A stretch of DNA of 57,120 nucleotides from [Limnothrix rosea] IAM M-220. GTDB taxonomy: Bacteria; Cyanobacteriota; Cyanobacteriia; Cyanobacteriales; MRBY01. A program made the position numbers and the translations under genes. Positions within the stretch are counted from its first letter, which is position 1, and each line of letters starts with the position of its first letter. The notes under the pieces were generated by a model. It was not told where the DNA came from. It made no database searches and saw only the letters and a program-made list of their open reading frames with translations. Positions 20,177-30,760 of this stretch are shown in pieces. The stretch covers positions 1-57,120 of the forward strand of contig NZ_MRBY01000023.1 of NCBI RefSeq assembly GCF_001904615.1, written 5' to 3'.

Positions 20177-20258
20177 AGGACTAACTATATACTTTTGTGC
20201 AAATTGAAAGGTCTTAAACTAGCTAGAGGCGATCGCCCCTAACCAGAAAAAAGAAAAA

Positions 20259-20669
20259 TTAACGCTTGGAGAACTGAGGCGCTTTCCGTGCTTTGTGAAG
20301 ACCGTACTTTTTACGTTCCTTACAACGGGGATCACGAGTTAAATAACCCTCGGTTTTTAGAGGTTGACGGTTGTCAGGATCGAGCTCACAGAGTGCACGA
20401 GCAACACCCAACTTGACAGCATCAGCTTGACCAGTTAAACCACCACCATGGGCATTTACAAAAATGTCATACTCGCTTTCAAGACCTAAAGTTTCTAAAG
20501 GTGACTTGAGAACAGCAAGGTAACCAGCAATACGGTTGAAGTAGTCTTCACCGGTGCGACCATTGACAGTGACATTGCCAGAACCAGGAATTAAACGGAC
20601 GCGAGCAATGGAAGCCTTACGACGACCAGTACCCCAATAAACTGCGCGATCTTGAGTATCAGTAGACAT
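20259..20669 (-). CDS. rpsI: 30S ribosomal protein S9
   Basis: Small-subunit head protein whose C-terminal tail contacts P-site tRNA. 136 residues, with [14 protein letters not shown] near the N-terminus and the invariant basic C-terminus [11 protein letters not shown]. It starts 2 nt after rplM; the rplM-rpsI pair is universal and translationally coupled. Confidence 0.98.
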   Translation of the reverse strand: MSTDTQDRAVYWGTGRRKASIARVRLIPGSGNVTVNGRTGEDYFNRIAGYLAVLKSPLETLGLESEYDIFVNAHGGGLTGQADAVKLGVARALCELDPDNRQPLKTEGYLTRDPRCKERKKYGLHKARKAPQFSKR

Positions 20670-20671
20670 TT

Positions 20672-21127
20672 TTACTTAGAGCCTCCGGGAGTAGTGTTAA
20701 TAGTCATCACTTCAGGTTGTTGTGCTTCATGGGGATGAGCCGCACCAGCATAAACCTTTAGCTTAGTGAACAAACGACGACCTAGGGCATTTTTGGGAAG
20801 CATACCTTTAACAGCCTTCTCAATGATGCGCTCAGGAATACGCTCTTGCAATTGATTGAAAGTCTCAACCTTCATTCCACCAGGACGACCAGAGTGGCGG
20901 CGATAGAGCTTTTGTTCAGGTTTACGGCCCGTTACAACAACTTTCTCTGCATTGATCACAACGACAAAATCGCCAGTGTCCATATGAGGAGTAAACTCAG
21001 GCTTATTTTTGCCACGTAGCGTTTTGGCAATTTCAGTTGCTAAGCGACCGAGGCGTTGGTCGGCAGCATCGACAACGTACCATTTCTGGTCAAGGTTATC
21101 TTGTTTTGGTAAAGGGGTCTTAATCAT
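20672..21127 (-). CDS. rplM: 50S ribosomal protein L13
   Basis: Early-assembly 23S rRNA-binding protein. 151 residues, with [32 protein letters not shown] and [10 protein letters not shown], all family signatures. It lies 36 nt after truA. The truA-rplM-rpsI order is shared with many Gram-positive and cyanobacterial genomes. Confidence 0.98.
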   Translation of the reverse strand: MIKTPLPKQDNLDQKWYVVDAADQRLGRLATEIAKTLRGKNKPEFTPHMDTGDFVVVINAEKVVVTGRKPEQKLYRRHSGRPGGMKVETFNQLQERIPERIIEKAVKGMLPKNALGRRLFTKLKVYAGAAHPHEAQQPEVMTINTTPGGSK

Positions 21128-21163
21128 AGGATTTTGCTTTTAATAGCACAAATAATAACTCTA

Positions 21164-21988
21164 CTAATGGCTTAATAGAAAGGTGGGCTGGGTATCAAAC
21201 CAGAGATGGGCGGGAAATAATGCTGTGGGATAACCCACTCGCAATAGACACAATCCTCTCGCCGGGGCGGAATATTTCACAAGGTCTCGTCTTTCAGTAC
21301 TCCAAATCGTCTTAAAGTCTTCAAGGGAGCGCTTGCCTTGTCCAACGTCAACCAAGAGTCCAACGAGAAGACGAACCATCCCATATAGAAAGCCACTAGC
21401 TTGAATTTCAATATGAATAAAGGAGCCTCTACGAGAACATTCTGCCGCCTGTACTTCGACCCAAGAGTGGGTACGTTGAGAACCAGAGCGGTGAAATGCA
21501 GCGAGATGATGCCGCCCTATCAATGGAGTCATGGCCTCCTGTATCAAGGTTTCATCGAGAGGAGCTTGGTAATAATGCCAAGCCAACGGTTGGACAAAAA
21601 GGTTTGGGGTAGGGTGAGTGTAAAGTGTGTAACGATACCGTCGCCAAAGGGCCGAAAACTGGGAATGCCAATTGGGTTCAACTTCCGTGGAAGCTCGAAT
21701 CACAATGTCGTCGGGAAGGCGATCATTGAGAATTTTTGACCACTTATGTCCCGGTATTGGACTCTCACATTCAAAGTGAGCAAATTGACCTGCGGCATGA
21801 ACACCACTGTCAGTTCGTCCTGCGCCATGTATTTTGGTGGTACAGCCGAGAACTTCTGTTAAGGTTGCTTCGATCACGCCTTGCACTGTGCGTCCTTGTT
21901 TTTGTTTCTGCCAACCATAAAAGTTTGTCCCAAGGTATTGCACAACCATGGCAACGCGCTTTCGATGATTAGACAGGTCTACAGACAT
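21164..21988 (-). CDS. truA: tRNA pseudouridine(38-40) synthase
   Basis: Isomerises uridines 38-40 in the anticodon stem-loop of many tRNAs. 274 residues. The catalytic aspartate is Asp60 in HGAGRTDSGVHAAGQ, at the same position as in the E. coli enzyme. Other TruA signatures are NFYGWQKQ and GFLYGMVRLLVG. It is embedded between rplQ and rplM in the ribosomal protein operon, 20 nt after rplQ, which ties tRNA modification to translation-factor expression. Confidence 0.96.
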   Translation of the reverse strand: MSVDLSNHRKRVAMVVQYLGTNFYGWQKQKQGRTVQGVIEATLTEVLGCTTKIHGAGRTDSGVHAAGQFAHFECESPIPGHKWSKILNDRLPDDIVIRASTEVEPNWHSQFSALWRRYRYTLYTHPTPNLFVQPLAWHYYQAPLDETLIQEAMTPLIGRHHLAAFHRSGSQRTHSWVEVQAAECSRRGSFIHIEIQASGFLYGMVRLLVGLLVDVGQGKRSLEDFKTIWSTERRDLVKYSAPARGLCLLRVGYPTALFPAHLWFDTQPTFLLSH

Positions 21989-22008
21989 TGGCGATCGCCT
22001 ACAGTACT

Positions 22009-22359
22009 CTAAACTAACTCGATGATCGCCATCTCAGCATTATCACCACGGCGACGAATAGTCCGCACAACACGACTATAACCACCTTGGCGATCGCCGT
22101 AACGATCTTTCGCTTGCTCAAACAAAGCATGAACAAGTTGCTTGTCATACATATAACCAAGGGCACGGCGGCGAGCAGCTAAAGAGCCATCCTTAGCCAA
22201 AGTAATCATGCGATCAACTTCAGAACGCACAGCCTTGGCACGAGCCTTAGTCGTTTTAACTTGACCATGACGAATCAGCTGAGTTGTCAAAGCCCTCAAA
22301 AGAGCTTTACGTTGATCAGCAGGTCTTCCTAATTCGGGAACGCGACGACCATGACGCAT
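22009..22359 (-). CDS. rplQ: 50S ribosomal protein L17
   Basis: Large-subunit protein near the polypeptide exit. 116 residues, beginning [20 protein letters not shown] and containing [16 protein letters not shown]; it ends with the family-typical AEMAIIELV. It follows rpoA, the standard alpha-operon order, and has a good ribosome-binding site (AAGGAGGA). Confidence 0.98.
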   Translation of the reverse strand: MRHGRRVPELGRPADQRKALLRALTTQLIRHGQVKTTKARAKAVRSEVDRMITLAKDGSLAARRRALGYMYDKQLVHALFEQAKDRYGDRQGGYSRVVRTIRRRGDNAEMAIIELV

Positions 22360-22417
22360 TTGTTTGTCCTCCTTAATCTAAAAAACAAAAAACGAATACC
22401 ATAATGAAAAAGCGACT

Positions 22418-23359
22418 TTACTTAGCAGCCTTTTCCTCAGGCAAGGTGATTCCGAGACGAGTCTTTAGCGCATCAATTACTTCTTCAGCAGATTTTTGTC
22501 CGAAATTTTTGATTTCCAACAAATCCTCTTGACTATAATCAAGGAGATCTGCTACTGAGTTAATTTGAGCACGCTTCAAACAGTTATAAGCACGTACAGA
22601 GAGTTGAAGCTCTTCGATGGGAATCTGACTTGTGGGATCCTCGTCTTCCTGGTAATCATCTTGAATTGCTTCAAGGGTCAAATCTTTCAGAGGATTAAAC
22701 AAATCAACGGCGATCGCCGCAGCCTGAGATAAAGCCTCCTCAGGCTTGACACCACCATTAGTCCAAATCTCTAAAGTCAGGCGATCCTTAACCACATCAT
22801 TCTCAGAGTGGATGCTGTCAACAGCATACTTAACCTTAGTAACAGGCATAAACACAGCATCAATTTGTAGAAAATCAAGTGCGCCAGTTTCATCCTTACC
22901 ACGCTGTACCGCACGATAACTTTTGCCCTTCTCAATACGAAACTCCATTTCAAGCTTGGCGCCATCAGCAAGAGTTGCAATATATTGAGACGAATCAACA
23001 ACCTCAACCTCAGAAGGCAAATCAAACTGCGCAGCAGTAACTTGACCAGGACCAGAAGCTACAAGCCGACCAATCTGAGGCTGACTAGTGAAGCTTTTGA
23101 GGACAATCTCCTTCATATTGAGAATGATCTCTAACGCATCCTCACGTACCCCAGGTATTGTTGCAAACTCATGGTTGACACCACCGATACGCAATGCAGT
23201 TACAGCAGTCCCTTCCAAGTTAGACAAGAGAATACGTCTTAGAGAATTCCCTAAAGTTATACCCTGGCCACGATCAAGAGGTTCAAAAACAAACTTACTA
23301 TATTGACTTTGATTTTTGTGCGTTTTACTTTCCACACACTCAATTTGAAACTGTGCCAC
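22418..23359 (-). CDS. rpoA: RNA polymerase subunit alpha
   Basis: Assembly platform and promoter/activator contact of RNA polymerase. I place the start at the GTG at 23359 (protein begins MAQFQIECVES), giving 313 residues like other cyanobacterial alpha subunits, with GGGAG about 10 nt upstream. An in-frame ATG at 23434 would add 25 residues reaching almost to rpsK; this is less likely. The N-terminal domain has EPLDRGQGITLGNSLRRILL, and the C-terminal domain has the helix-hairpin-helix LKRAQINSVADLLDYSQEDL. The two are joined by an acidic linker (YQEDEDPTS). Confidence 0.95.
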   Translation of the reverse strand: MAQFQIECVESKTHKNQSQYSKFVFEPLDRGQGITLGNSLRRILLSNLEGTAVTALRIGGVNHEFATIPGVREDALEIILNMKEIVLKSFTSQPQIGRLVASGPGQVTAAQFDLPSEVEVVDSSQYIATLADGAKLEMEFRIEKGKSYRAVQRGKDETGALDFLQIDAVFMPVTKVKYAVDSIHSENDVVKDRLTLEIWTNGGVKPEEALSQAAAIAVDLFNPLKDLTLEAIQDDYQEDEDPTSQIPIEELQLSVRAYNCLKRAQINSVADLLDYSQEDLLEIKNFGQKSAEEVIDALKTRLGITLPEEKAAK

Positions 23360-23452
23360 TCTTTTTTCAATCTCCCTTATTTTAGTGACCAGAACTTTCT
23401 CAACATTAAAGAACTCTGGCTTCTGCAAATCCAATACTGACTTCGTAAGGTT

Positions 23453-23842
23453 CTACACTCGTCGACGTTTAGGTGGGCGACAGCCATTGTGAGGAATAGG
23501 AGTAACATCACGGATCAGAGTGATTTCTAGACCAGCAGCCTGAAGTGCTCTAATCGCAGTCTCACGGCCAGCACCGGGACCACTTACCATCACTTCAATT
23601 TGTCTCATACCTTGATCCATTGCCCTTCTAGCAGCATTATCAGCAGCCGTTTGAGCAGCAAACGGAGTGCCTTTCTTAGCCCCTTTAAAACCACTCGCAC
23701 CAGCAGAAGACCAAGAAACTGCTTCACCTTTAGTATCACTGATTGTGACAATGGTGTTATTAAAAGTAGATTGAATGTGCGCTACACCATTAGGAATATT
23801 TTTCTTGACCTTTTTGGCGCCGCCCTTTTTTTGTCTTGCCAT
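23453..23842 (-). CDS. rpsK: 30S ribosomal protein S11
   Basis: Platform protein contacting mRNA near the E site. 129 residues, with [35 protein letters not shown] and the C-terminal [12 protein letters not shown]. It follows rpsM in the alpha cluster. The rpsD gene that follows S11 in E. coli is absent here. Confidence 0.98.
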   Translation of the reverse strand: MARQKKGGAKKVKKNIPNGVAHIQSTFNNTIVTISDTKGEAVSWSSAGASGFKGAKKGTPFAAQTAADNAARRAMDQGMRQIEVMVSGPGAGRETAIRALQAAGLEITLIRDVTPIPHNGCRPPKRRRV

Positions 23843-23942
23843 ATCTCTCTAGAGTTACTCAAAAACTATAAACATTTTTACGCCCATGCAAAACCGGTTT
23901 CACCCAAAACACTGATGACTCAAAGTAAAACCCAGTTGATTT

Positions 23943-24320
23943 TTAGCGTGGAGCTTTCTTCTTACCCGCAACCGTGACGCGACGGCCACGACGAGTACGC
24001 GCATTAGTACGGGTACGTTGGCCTCGAACAGGCAACCCTTGACGATGACGACGCCCTCTATATGTACCAATATCAGCAAGACGCTTAATATTCATCGACT
24101 CCAAACGTCGCAAATCACCTTCAATCTGGTAATTATCTGTGACATAAGAACGCAACTTCATTGCGTCTTCATCAGACAAATCGCGAACTCTGGTATCAGG
24201 ATTAACCCCAGTATTTGCGATAATTTCTTGAGCCCTAGATAAACCAATGCCATAGACATAAGTAAGAGCAACCTCAATGCGTTTATCGCGAGGTAAATCA
24301 ACACCGGCTATTCGTGCCAT
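23943..24320 (-). CDS. rpsM: 30S ribosomal protein S13
   Basis: Head protein that forms inter-subunit bridges and contacts P-site tRNA. 125 residues, with [21 protein letters not shown] and the basic tail [15 protein letters not shown] ending in KKKAPR. It follows rpmJ by about 70 nt. Confidence 0.98.
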   Translation of the reverse strand: MARIAGVDLPRDKRIEVALTYVYGIGLSRAQEIIANTGVNPDTRVRDLSDEDAMKLRSYVTDNYQIEGDLRRLESMNIKRLADIGTYRGRRHRQGLPVRGQRTRTNARTRRGRRVTVAGKKKAPR

Positions 24321-24392
24321 TACTGCTTCTCCTAGATTACGATAGTGATAACTTAAATAATTTAAAAATTAAATATAGAATAAGATGCCTGT

Positions 24393-24506
24393 CTAACCTT
24401 GACGTTGCTTATGTTTAGGATTAGAACAGATCACCATAACGCGGCCTCTACGCCGTATAACGCGACACTTGTCGCACATTTTTTTTACAGATGCTCTAAC
24501 TTTCAT
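24393..24506 (-). CDS. rpmJ: 50S ribosomal protein L36
   Basis: A 37-codon gene read directly from the minus strand (ATG at 24506, TAG at 24393-24395). It begins [19 protein letters not shown] and ends [10 protein letters not shown]. The zinc-ribbon ligands are the two Cys of CDKC, a later Cys (VICSNPKH) and the His, so this is the zinc-binding form. It lies in the expected infA-rpmJ-rpsM order. Confidence 0.97.
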   Translation of the reverse strand: MKVRASVKKMCDKCRVIRRRGRVMVICSNPKHKQRQG

Positions 24507-24670
24507 AATTTATCTGCTTTGATGGAGCAATATTTTTTACATCATAAGTAGCGGTTCTTTTTGAAAACCATCAAAAAAACACCACAAGTTTTCAATCATA
24601 TCAATATTGAGCCAACATGACTATCTCTTACAAGCAATTAGCTTCAGATTAGACATGTACAGCACAATAT
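24507..24670 (-). other. AT-rich spacer between infA and rpmJ
   Basis: At 164 nt this is the longest gap inside the spc/alpha run. It holds no ORF and no clear terminator. It could contain an internal promoter for rpmJ-rpsM-rpsK-rpoA, but no convincing -35/-10 pair was found. Confidence 0.3.
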
Positions 24671-24895
24671 TTACTTTTTCCGGAGTCTATAGGTGATTCT
24701 CCCTTTCGTTAGATCGTAAGGCGTTAGCTCAACCTTGACGCGATCGCCGGGAAGAATTTTGATGTAGTTACGACGAATTTTGCCAGAAATGTGAGCCAAA
24801 ACATTAAAGCCATTATCTAGATCGACTCTGAACATAGCATTTGGCAGAGATTCTGTAACAGTTCCCTCCATTTCAATCAAGTCTTGTTTAGACAA
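24671..24895 (-). CDS. infA: Translation initiation factor IF-1
   Basis: S1-like OB-fold factor that binds the 30S A site during initiation. 74 residues, with [36 protein letters not shown] and [14 protein letters not shown]. It follows adk by 30 nt, as in many bacteria where secY-adk-infA is conserved. Confidence 0.98.
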
Positions 24896-24925
24896 AACAG
24901 TTAACGCTCCTTATATTGAGTAGTT

Positions 24926-25489
24926 TTAAACAGAAATTTTAGATTGCAAATCACTAGTCACATCGTCCAATGCTTGATCACCATTGACCGAAACTAATAA
25001 TTCACGTTGCTTGTAAAATTCAATCACAGGGGCGGTTTGCTCACGATAAACATCTAGTCTTCGAGTAATGGTGGACTTGTTGTCATCCTTACGACCGCGC
25101 CCTAGCAATCTCTGAATAAGAACCGAGTCATCAACCTCAAGATTAAGAGCATGATCACAGTCTTGATCCAACTCAGATAGTAGTTTTTCTAAAAACTCAG
25201 CCTGAGCCACATTACGAGGAAAACCATCCAGAATCCAACCATTAGAAACATCAGGTTGCTGCAATCGCTCACGAATTAAATCAAGAATTAAATTATCAGG
25301 AACTAACTCACCCCGATCAACAAAACCTTGAGCTTTAACCCCTAAAGACGTTTTGTTTTTGATCGCCGCTCTCAAAATTTCACCAGTAGAAATATGGGGA
25401 ATTTTATGAAGTTCGGCCAGCAAACTTGCTTGGGTGCCTTTCCCAGCCCCAGGGGGGCCTAGAAAAATAAGCTTTACGCTTTTAGCCAT
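24926..25489 (-). CDS. adk: Adenylate kinase
   Basis: Interconverts ATP + AMP and two ADP. 187 residues. The P-loop is GPPGAGKGTQ (residues 11-20), the AMP-binding region includes ISTGEILRAAIK and DGFPRNVAQAEFLE, and the LID is the short zinc-free version (RGRKDDNKSTITRRL). It is cotranscribed between secY and infA, with a 58-nt gap to secY. Confidence 0.97.
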   Translation of the reverse strand: MAKSVKLIFLGPPGAGKGTQASLLAELHKIPHISTGEILRAAIKNKTSLGVKAQGFVDRGELVPDNLILDLIRERLQQPDVSNGWILDGFPRNVAQAEFLEKLLSELDQDCDHALNLEVDDSVLIQRLLGRGRKDDNKSTITRRLDVYREQTAPVIEFYKQRELLVSVNGDQALDDVTSDLQSKISV

Positions 25490-25547
25490 AATAATTAGTC
25501 ATCTCAATAATTTGCTTGTGCTCGTAATAGTGAAGCTCCCAGTAAAC

Positions 25548-26864
25548 TTACTGTTTCACCATGCCTTCATAACGCTGGGAAATCACGTAAGTTTGGATTT
25601 GCTTTGCCGTATCAATTGCAACACCAACTAAAATCAATAGTGAAGTAGCTCCAAATCCTTGCAAAGTAGTAATACCAGTTGCGCCCTCCACAAAAGTGGG
25701 AACAGTTGCGACTAAACCCAAGAATATTGCACCAAGTAAAGTCAAACGATTAATCACTTTCTCCAAGTACTGACTTGTTGCTCTTCCAGGTCGTATTCCG
25801 GGAATGCTCGAACCCATTTTTTTCAGATTCTGCGACATATCCACTGGATTCACAATCAAAGAAGCATAAAAGTAGCTAAAAAAGAGAATCAATGTCAAAT
25901 AAACAATGACATAAGGGATTCTCCCCGGCTGAAGAAAATTGGTCACCCCAATCAAAATATTACTAAGGGTTCCTTCACCTGACGCAAAACCAACAAGAGA
26001 AGAAGGTAGAACCAATACAGCAGACGCAAAAATAATTGGCATAACGCCACCCTGATTCAGGCGCAAAGGCAAATAACTTGTGCGTTCTCTATAAAGTTTG
26101 CGACCCACTTGACGTCTTGCCGAGACAATAGGAATACGACGAGTACCTTCCTGAACGAAGACAATGCCGATAATCATTACAAGGAAGACTAGAAGCAACA
26201 AAATAACTTTAGCGATTACGGCTCTGCCGCCAGCTTGGGCAAACTCAATTGTGTTTCCAAGGGTACGAGGTAATACAGCAACAATATTGACAAAAATCAA
26301 TAGCGAAGCACCATTACCCAAGCCTTTCTCTGTAATTAATTCGGAGATCCACATTACGAATACTGAACCAGCAGTCAAAGCCAAGGTTGTTTCAAGAACG
26401 AAGGCAAACCCCGGATCAACGGCATATGGGCGTAGTATCTGTAAAGTAATGCCGAAGCTCTGTAGTGCTGCCCAGCCAACAGTTACATAGCGGATAATCT
26501 GAGAAATCTTACGACGCCCAGCTTCACCGTCATTTTTCTGCATGTCTTCCAAAGCGGGTATCGCTGCAGTCATTAACTGCATAATGATGGAAGCATTAAT
26601 GTAAGGCAAAATACCGAGGGCAAAAATACCTACAGCAGATAAACCACCACCAGCAAAGACATCTAAAAAGCCAAGGAAAGGGGAATTCTGAATACCAGCA
26701 CTTAATTCAGCCCGGTCTATTCCAGGAATAGGGATAAAAACACCAAGACGAACAAGCACTAATAAGCCTAATGTGACAAGTAAGCGACCTCTCAGGCCAG
26801 CTGCTTGCGCCATTTGCATAAAAGTTTCTTGTGCTGTCGGTGTTTTTTCGCGACTAACAACCAT
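25548..26864 (-). CDS. secY: Preprotein translocase subunit SecY
   Basis: Channel-forming subunit of the Sec translocon for plasma and thylakoid membranes. 438 residues with ten predicted membrane helices. Family signatures include the plug/TM2 region GIFALGILPYINASIIMQL and the cytoplasmic loop QVGRKLYRERTSYLPLRLNQ. The gene order rplO-secY-adk is conserved in the spc operon. Confidence 0.97.
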   Translation of the reverse strand: MVVSREKTPTAQETFMQMAQAAGLRGRLLVTLGLLVLVRLGVFIPIPGIDRAELSAGIQNSPFLGFLDVFAGGGLSAVGIFALGILPYINASIIMQLMTAAIPALEDMQKNDGEAGRRKISQIIRYVTVGWAALQSFGITLQILRPYAVDPGFAFVLETTLALTAGSVFVMWISELITEKGLGNGASLLIFVNIVAVLPRTLGNTIEFAQAGGRAVIAKVILLLLVFLVMIIGIVFVQEGTRRIPIVSARRQVGRKLYRERTSYLPLRLNQGGVMPIIFASAVLVLPSSLVGFASGEGTLSNILIGVTNFLQPGRIPYVIVYLTLILFFSYFYASLIVNPVDMSQNLKKMGSSIPGIRPGRATSQYLEKVINRLTLLGAIFLGLVATVPTFVEGATGITTLQGFGATSLLILVGVAIDTAKQIQTYVISQRYEGMVKQ

Positions 26865-26958
26865 AATTAAAATTCTCTGTGATGATTAAAAAAGTCAAAT
26901 AAATTAAAAGAGTCTTAATTTCTTTCAAAATCTTAACTTAATCTCTCTAATCTTTGGC

Positions 26959-27405
26959 TTAGCCAACGACTTCGCAAGTGCCACCTGCAGCTTCGATATT
27001 GCTCTGGGCGCTTTTGCTAAATCCAGCGGCTTTAACGGTCAAAGCCACAGAAATTTCTCCTTCTCCCAAAACTTTCAAAGGGCCATCATTGCTAGTAACG
27101 ATGCCTTTTTCCATCAGGGAAGCAAGTGTCACTTCAGTTTGTGCATCTAGTTCTGCAAGTTTACTCAGATTAACAACTGTAAAGTGTTTAGGGTTTACAA
27201 TCGTAAAATGCTTCAGCTTCGGAACGCGACGATATAAAGGCATTTGACCGCCTTCGAAACCAGCTTTTGTACCGGTGCCGGAACGAGATTTTTGACCTCG
27301 CATACCGAAACCGCAACTAGCTCCCTGGCCTGCGGCAATACCGCGACCAACGCGGCGACGGCGCTTTTTAGAACCAGCTTTTGGGGAAATATCGGATAGT
27401 TTCAT
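26959..27405 (-). CDS. rplO: 50S ribosomal protein L15
   Basis: Late-assembly 23S rRNA-binding protein. 148 residues with a basic, glycine-rich N-terminal extension ([20 protein letters not shown]) and the conserved [18 protein letters not shown]. The usual rpmD (L30) between rpsE and rplO is missing, as expected for cyanobacteria. Confidence 0.98.
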   Translation of the reverse strand: MKLSDISPKAGSKKRRRRVGRGIAAGQGASCGFGMRGQKSRSGTGTKAGFEGGQMPLYRRVPKLKHFTIVNPKHFTVVNLSKLAELDAQTEVTLASLMEKGIVTSNDGPLKVLGEGEISVALTVKAAGFSKSAQSNIEAAGGTCEVVG

Positions 27406-27454
27406 CGTTTGATTAGGTTTAGTTATTTTCTAATGCCTACAACTTAAATGGAAC

Positions 27455-27976
27455 CTAGGCATAAATTCGATCAATCGAAACACCACGTTCCTGGGCAACA
27501 GCAGAAAAACTACGGAGATTTCCGAGGGCATCAACAGTTGCGCGGGCATTGTTTAAAGGACTTTTAGATCCAAGCTGCTTTGCAAGAATGTTTTTAACGC
27601 CGGCGAGTTCTAGAACAGTTCTAACTGCTCCGCCTGCGATTACGCCTGTACCGGGGGCGGCGGGACGCATCATAACTTTTGCGCCACCTGCGATTCCGTT
27701 AATCCGGTGAGTAACGGTATTTGTTTTTGTTAAAGGAACATCAACAACGTGTTTTTTCGCATCGGCTACGCCTTTACGGACAGCACCAATAACGTCTCCA
27801 GCTTTGCCAACGCCAACGCCGACCTTACCGGTCTCATTGCCAATTACAACAATGGCGCGGAAACTTAGTTTCTTACCACCTTTGACAACTTTGCTAACGC
27901 GACGGATCTGAATGACACGCTCTTGCCAGTTCGAGTCTTTGTCCTTATTTCTTGATGATTTACGGCGCTTTGCCAT
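27455..27976 (-). CDS. rpsE: 30S ribosomal protein S5
   Basis: Small-subunit protein important for decoding fidelity and mRNA unwinding. 173 residues: an N-terminal double-stranded-RNA-binding-like domain ([33 protein letters not shown]) and the C-terminal domain with [20 protein letters not shown]. It lies 35 nt after rplR. Confidence 0.98.
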   Translation of the reverse strand: MAKRRKSSRNKDKDSNWQERVIQIRRVSKVVKGGKKLSFRAIVVIGNETGKVGVGVGKAGDVIGAVRKGVADAKKHVVDVPLTKTNTVTHRINGIAGGAKVMMRPAAPGTGVIAGGAVRTVLELAGVKNILAKQLGSKSPLNNARATVDALGNLRSFSAVAQERGVSIDRIYA

Positions 27977-28011
27977 TGTTTTTTGTCCTAATGATTACAT
28001 CAACAATAGTT

Positions 28012-28374
28012 TTAGAAGTCGAGACCGGCTTCTCTCGCAGCATCAGCTAGAGCTTTAACTCTGCCGTGATAGAGGTTTCCTCCTCGGTCAAAAACGACTT
28101 TCTTAATTCCTTTTTCTAGGGCTCGTTTAGCGATTAAATTACCAACGGCTGTGGAAGCGGAAGTGTTACTGCTGGAGTTGAGGTCTTTGCGTAAATCTTT
28201 ATCCAAGGTTGATGCTGCAGCTAAAGTGTGCTGTTTTTCATCATCAATGACTTGGGCATAGATATGTTTGTGAGAGCGGAATACGGCTAGCCGGGGGCGA
28301 TCGCCAGTTCCTTCGACACGACGACGAATACGGAAGTGACGACGTTGTGTAAGTTGTTTGCGAGTTGCTTTCAT
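28012..28374 (-). CDS. rplR: 50S ribosomal protein L18
   Basis: 5S rRNA-binding protein of the central protuberance. 120 residues, with the basic N-terminus [37 protein letters not shown] and the C-terminal [19 protein letters not shown]. It starts 5 nt after rplF. Confidence 0.98.
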   Translation of the reverse strand: MKATRKQLTQRRHFRIRRRVEGTGDRPRLAVFRSHKHIYAQVIDDEKQHTLAAASTLDKDLRKDLNSSSNTSASTAVGNLIAKRALEKGIKKVVFDRGGNLYHGRVKALADAAREAGLDF

Positions 28375-28379
28375 CTTGA

Positions 28380-28919
28380 CTACTTACCTGCCTTACCTGC
28401 TTTACGTCTAACATGCTCACCTTGGTAACGGATGCCTTTGCCTTTATAGGGTTCAGGGGGACGAACTGCGCGGACTTTAGCTGCAGTGTTGCCAACAACT
28501 TCCTTATCAATACCAGAGATGATTACTTGGGTATTTTTTTCACCCATTGCTACAGTAATCCCTTCCGGCATTACCATTTCAACAGGCTTACTATACCCAA
28601 CGTTAAGTGTTAAAGTGTTGCCTTTAACTTGTGCTCGATAACCAACCCCGATGATCTCTAGGTTTTTGCTATATCCATTGGATACACCTTCAACCATATT
28701 TGCCACGAGGGTGCGACAAAGACCATGACGCTCACGGGCTGGACGGCTTGAATCAACGGGGCTAATAAGGATAGAGTTATCTTCCTTAACGACTTTTACC
28801 TTTTCAGGTAGAGTCCGTTCCAAAGTTCCTTTAGGACCTTTTACAGATATGGTTAAACCATCAACTGAAACGGTGACCTTATCAGGAATCGGAACAGGTT
28901 TTTTACCAATACGAGACAT
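28380..28919 (-). CDS. rplF: 50S ribosomal protein L6
   Basis: Large-subunit protein near the sarcin-ricin loop and factor-binding site. From the ATG at 28919 ([13 protein letters not shown]) it is 179 residues; a start at 28946 adds nine atypical residues. It has two repeated L6 domains and the C-terminal [19 protein letters not shown] signature. Confidence 0.98.
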   Translation of the reverse strand: MSRIGKKPVPIPDKVTVSVDGLTISVKGPKGTLERTLPEKVKVVKEDNSILISPVDSSRPARERHGLCRTLVANMVEGVSNGYSKNLEIIGVGYRAQVKGNTLTLNVGYSKPVEMVMPEGITVAMGEKNTQVIISGIDKEVVGNTAAKVRAVRPPEPYKGKGIRYQGEHVRRKAGKAGK

Positions 28920-28952
28920 TCGTTTTCTCCTGAATATCAGTTTCAACCACGA

Positions 28953-29354
28953 TTACCAGACGTAGCAGAGGATTTCGCCACCGATTCCTTCTTTACGAGC
29001 TTGACGATCAGTCATCACGCCTCTAGAGGTGGAAATGATCGCAATACCAATACCACCTAATACTCTAGGTAAATCTTTGTGGTTACTATATACCCGTAAA
29101 CCGGGCTTGCTAACGCGTTGTAGCTTCTGGATAATCGGCTTGCGGTTGCGACCTTTATATTTCAAGGAAATTACAAGGTGCTTGCGAATGCCTTCACCAG
29201 CTTCTACATAGTTATCAATAAATCCTTCGTCTTTTAAGACAGCAGCAATGCTGCGAGTCATACGGGTTACGGGGACTTTAGTGTTTTCATGCTGAACCAT
29301 GCACGCATTACGGATGCGTGTCAGCATATCGGAAATGGTGTCGTTCGCCGCCAT
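28953..29354 (-). CDS. rpsH: 30S ribosomal protein S8
   Basis: Primary 16S rRNA-binding protein, and the operon repressor in E. coli. 133 residues, with [20 protein letters not shown] and the C-terminal [20 protein letters not shown]. It directly follows rplE; the rpsN gene found between them in many bacteria is absent. Confidence 0.98.
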   Translation of the reverse strand: MAANDTISDMLTRIRNACMVQHENTKVPVTRMTRSIAAVLKDEGFIDNYVEAGEGIRKHLVISLKYKGRNRKPIIQKLQRVSKPGLRVYSNHKDLPRVLGGIGIAIISTSRGVMTDRQARKEGIGGEILCYVW

Positions 29355-29379
29355 TATTACCTTTAATCTCTCCTAAGAT

Positions 29380-29925
29380 TTAGCTTTCGCGGAAGGGCAT
29401 ACCCATCGCTTTTAACAACGCTCGACCTTCTTCGTCGGTTTGCGCAGTTGTAATGATGGAAATATCCATACCTCGAATTTGATCAATGGAATCGTAGTCA
29501 ATTTCAGGGAAAATTAGTTGCTCACGAATTCCTAGGCTGTAGTTTCCACGGCCATCGAAACTCTTGGGACTAATACCGCGAAAGTCACGAATGCGAGGAA
29601 GTGCCAAACTAATTAGACGGTCTAGAAAGGCATACATTTTCTCGGAGCGTAGCGTTACCATGACACCGACTGGCATTCCTTGACGGATTTTAAAACCGGC
29701 GATCGCCTTTTTAGCACGGGTGATCACAGGTCTTTGACCAGTAATGGTTGCCAATTCTGTGCGAGAAGATTCCATTGCTTTAGCATTGGAAGCGGCTTCT
29801 CCGAGGCCACGGTTCACTGAGATTTTGATAACCTTAGGAACTTCGTGAATATTTTTATAACCAAATTGCTCCGTCAATTTAGGAACAATAGAGTCTTGAT
29901 AGAGAGTTTTGAGTCGTTGAGACAT
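29380..29925 (-). CDS. rplE: 50S ribosomal protein L5
   Basis: 5S rRNA-binding protein that contacts P-site tRNA and the small subunit. 181 residues, with [39 protein letters not shown] and [20 protein letters not shown]. It lies 80 nt after rplX. Confidence 0.98.
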   Translation of the reverse strand: MSQRLKTLYQDSIVPKLTEQFGYKNIHEVPKVIKISVNRGLGEAASNAKAMESSRTELATITGQRPVITRAKKAIAGFKIRQGMPVGVMVTLRSEKMYAFLDRLISLALPRIRDFRGISPKSFDGRGNYSLGIREQLIFPEIDYDSIDQIRGMDISIITTAQTDEEGRALLKAMGMPFRES

Positions 29926-30005
29926 AGAGCTTAATTTAAACCTCCCTGGGCTTGGTCAGGGAAAAATAGAATTAATCGAATATTTTGAAAAATACCGTTC
30001 AAGAT

Positions 30006-30356
30006 TTAGTCGATCACTTCGCCTGTCTTTTTAAGGACGCGAACCTTACGACCATCGTCAGTGATTTGATAGCCAATACGACTGGCTACTTTTTCCTTTT
30101 CGGAATAATGCATCACGTTCGAACTATGAATCGGTGCTTCAAAGGTTTGGATTTGACCAGACTCACCTTCTTGCTGGGGTTTCACGTGCTTTGTCCGGAT
30201 ATTGACATCCTTCACGATTACCTTGCTAGATTTGGGTAGCGTCTGGATTACTTCACCTACTTTTCCTTTATCGCGACCAGAAATCACCTGAACGGTATCA
30301 CCTTTTTTAACGTGCATATTGTGGCGCGTCGGTGTGGAACTTTTACGTCCTGCCAT
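30006..30356 (-). CDS. rplX: 50S ribosomal protein L24
   Basis: Assembly-initiating protein at the exit-tunnel rim. 116 residues, with the KOW motif [20 protein letters not shown] and [19 protein letters not shown]. Its ATG overlaps the rplN stop by one base, indicating coupled translation. Confidence 0.98.
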   Translation of the reverse strand: MAGRKSSTPTRHNMHVKKGDTVQVISGRDKGKVGEVIQTLPKSSKVIVKDVNIRTKHVKPQQEGESGQIQTFEAPIHSSNVMHYSEKEKVASRIGYQITDDGRKVRVLKKTGEVID

Positions 30357-30724
30357 TAGATAACCTCCGGTGCAAGGGAAACGATTTTAGTGAAGTTTTT
30401 ATCCCGCAATTCGCGGGCAACGGGACCAAAAACACGAGTACCTTTGGGGTTGCCTTCAGCATTGATGATCACGGCGGCATTATCATCAAAACGGATACTC
30501 ATACCACTTACACGACGTAAGGGTTGGCGAGTCCGAACGATAACGGCACGTACAATGTCAGATTTTTTGACACCCATATTTGGGATTGCCTCTTTTACAA
30601 CAGCGATGATTTGATCGCCGATGCCACCGTAGCGACAATTCCCTGTACTCAGAACCCGCAAACACATTAGTTTACGAGCACCGCTGTTATCGGCAACATT
30701 TAGATAGGTTTGTTGTTGAATCAC
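30356..30724 (-). CDS. rplN: 50S ribosomal protein L14
   Basis: Binds 23S rRNA at the intersubunit face. 122 residues, with [20 protein letters not shown] and [20 protein letters not shown]. It is followed by rplX with a one-base overlap. Confidence 0.99.
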   Translation of the reverse strand: MIQQQTYLNVADNSGARKLMCLRVLSTGNCRYGGIGDQIIAVVKEAIPNMGVKKSDIVRAVIVRTRQPLRRVSGMSIRFDDNAAVIINAEGNPKGTRVFGPVARELRDKNFTKIVSLAPEVI

Positions 30725-30760
30725 GGCTTTGTAGTAAGGGTTAGATAGAAAGGTTAATTA

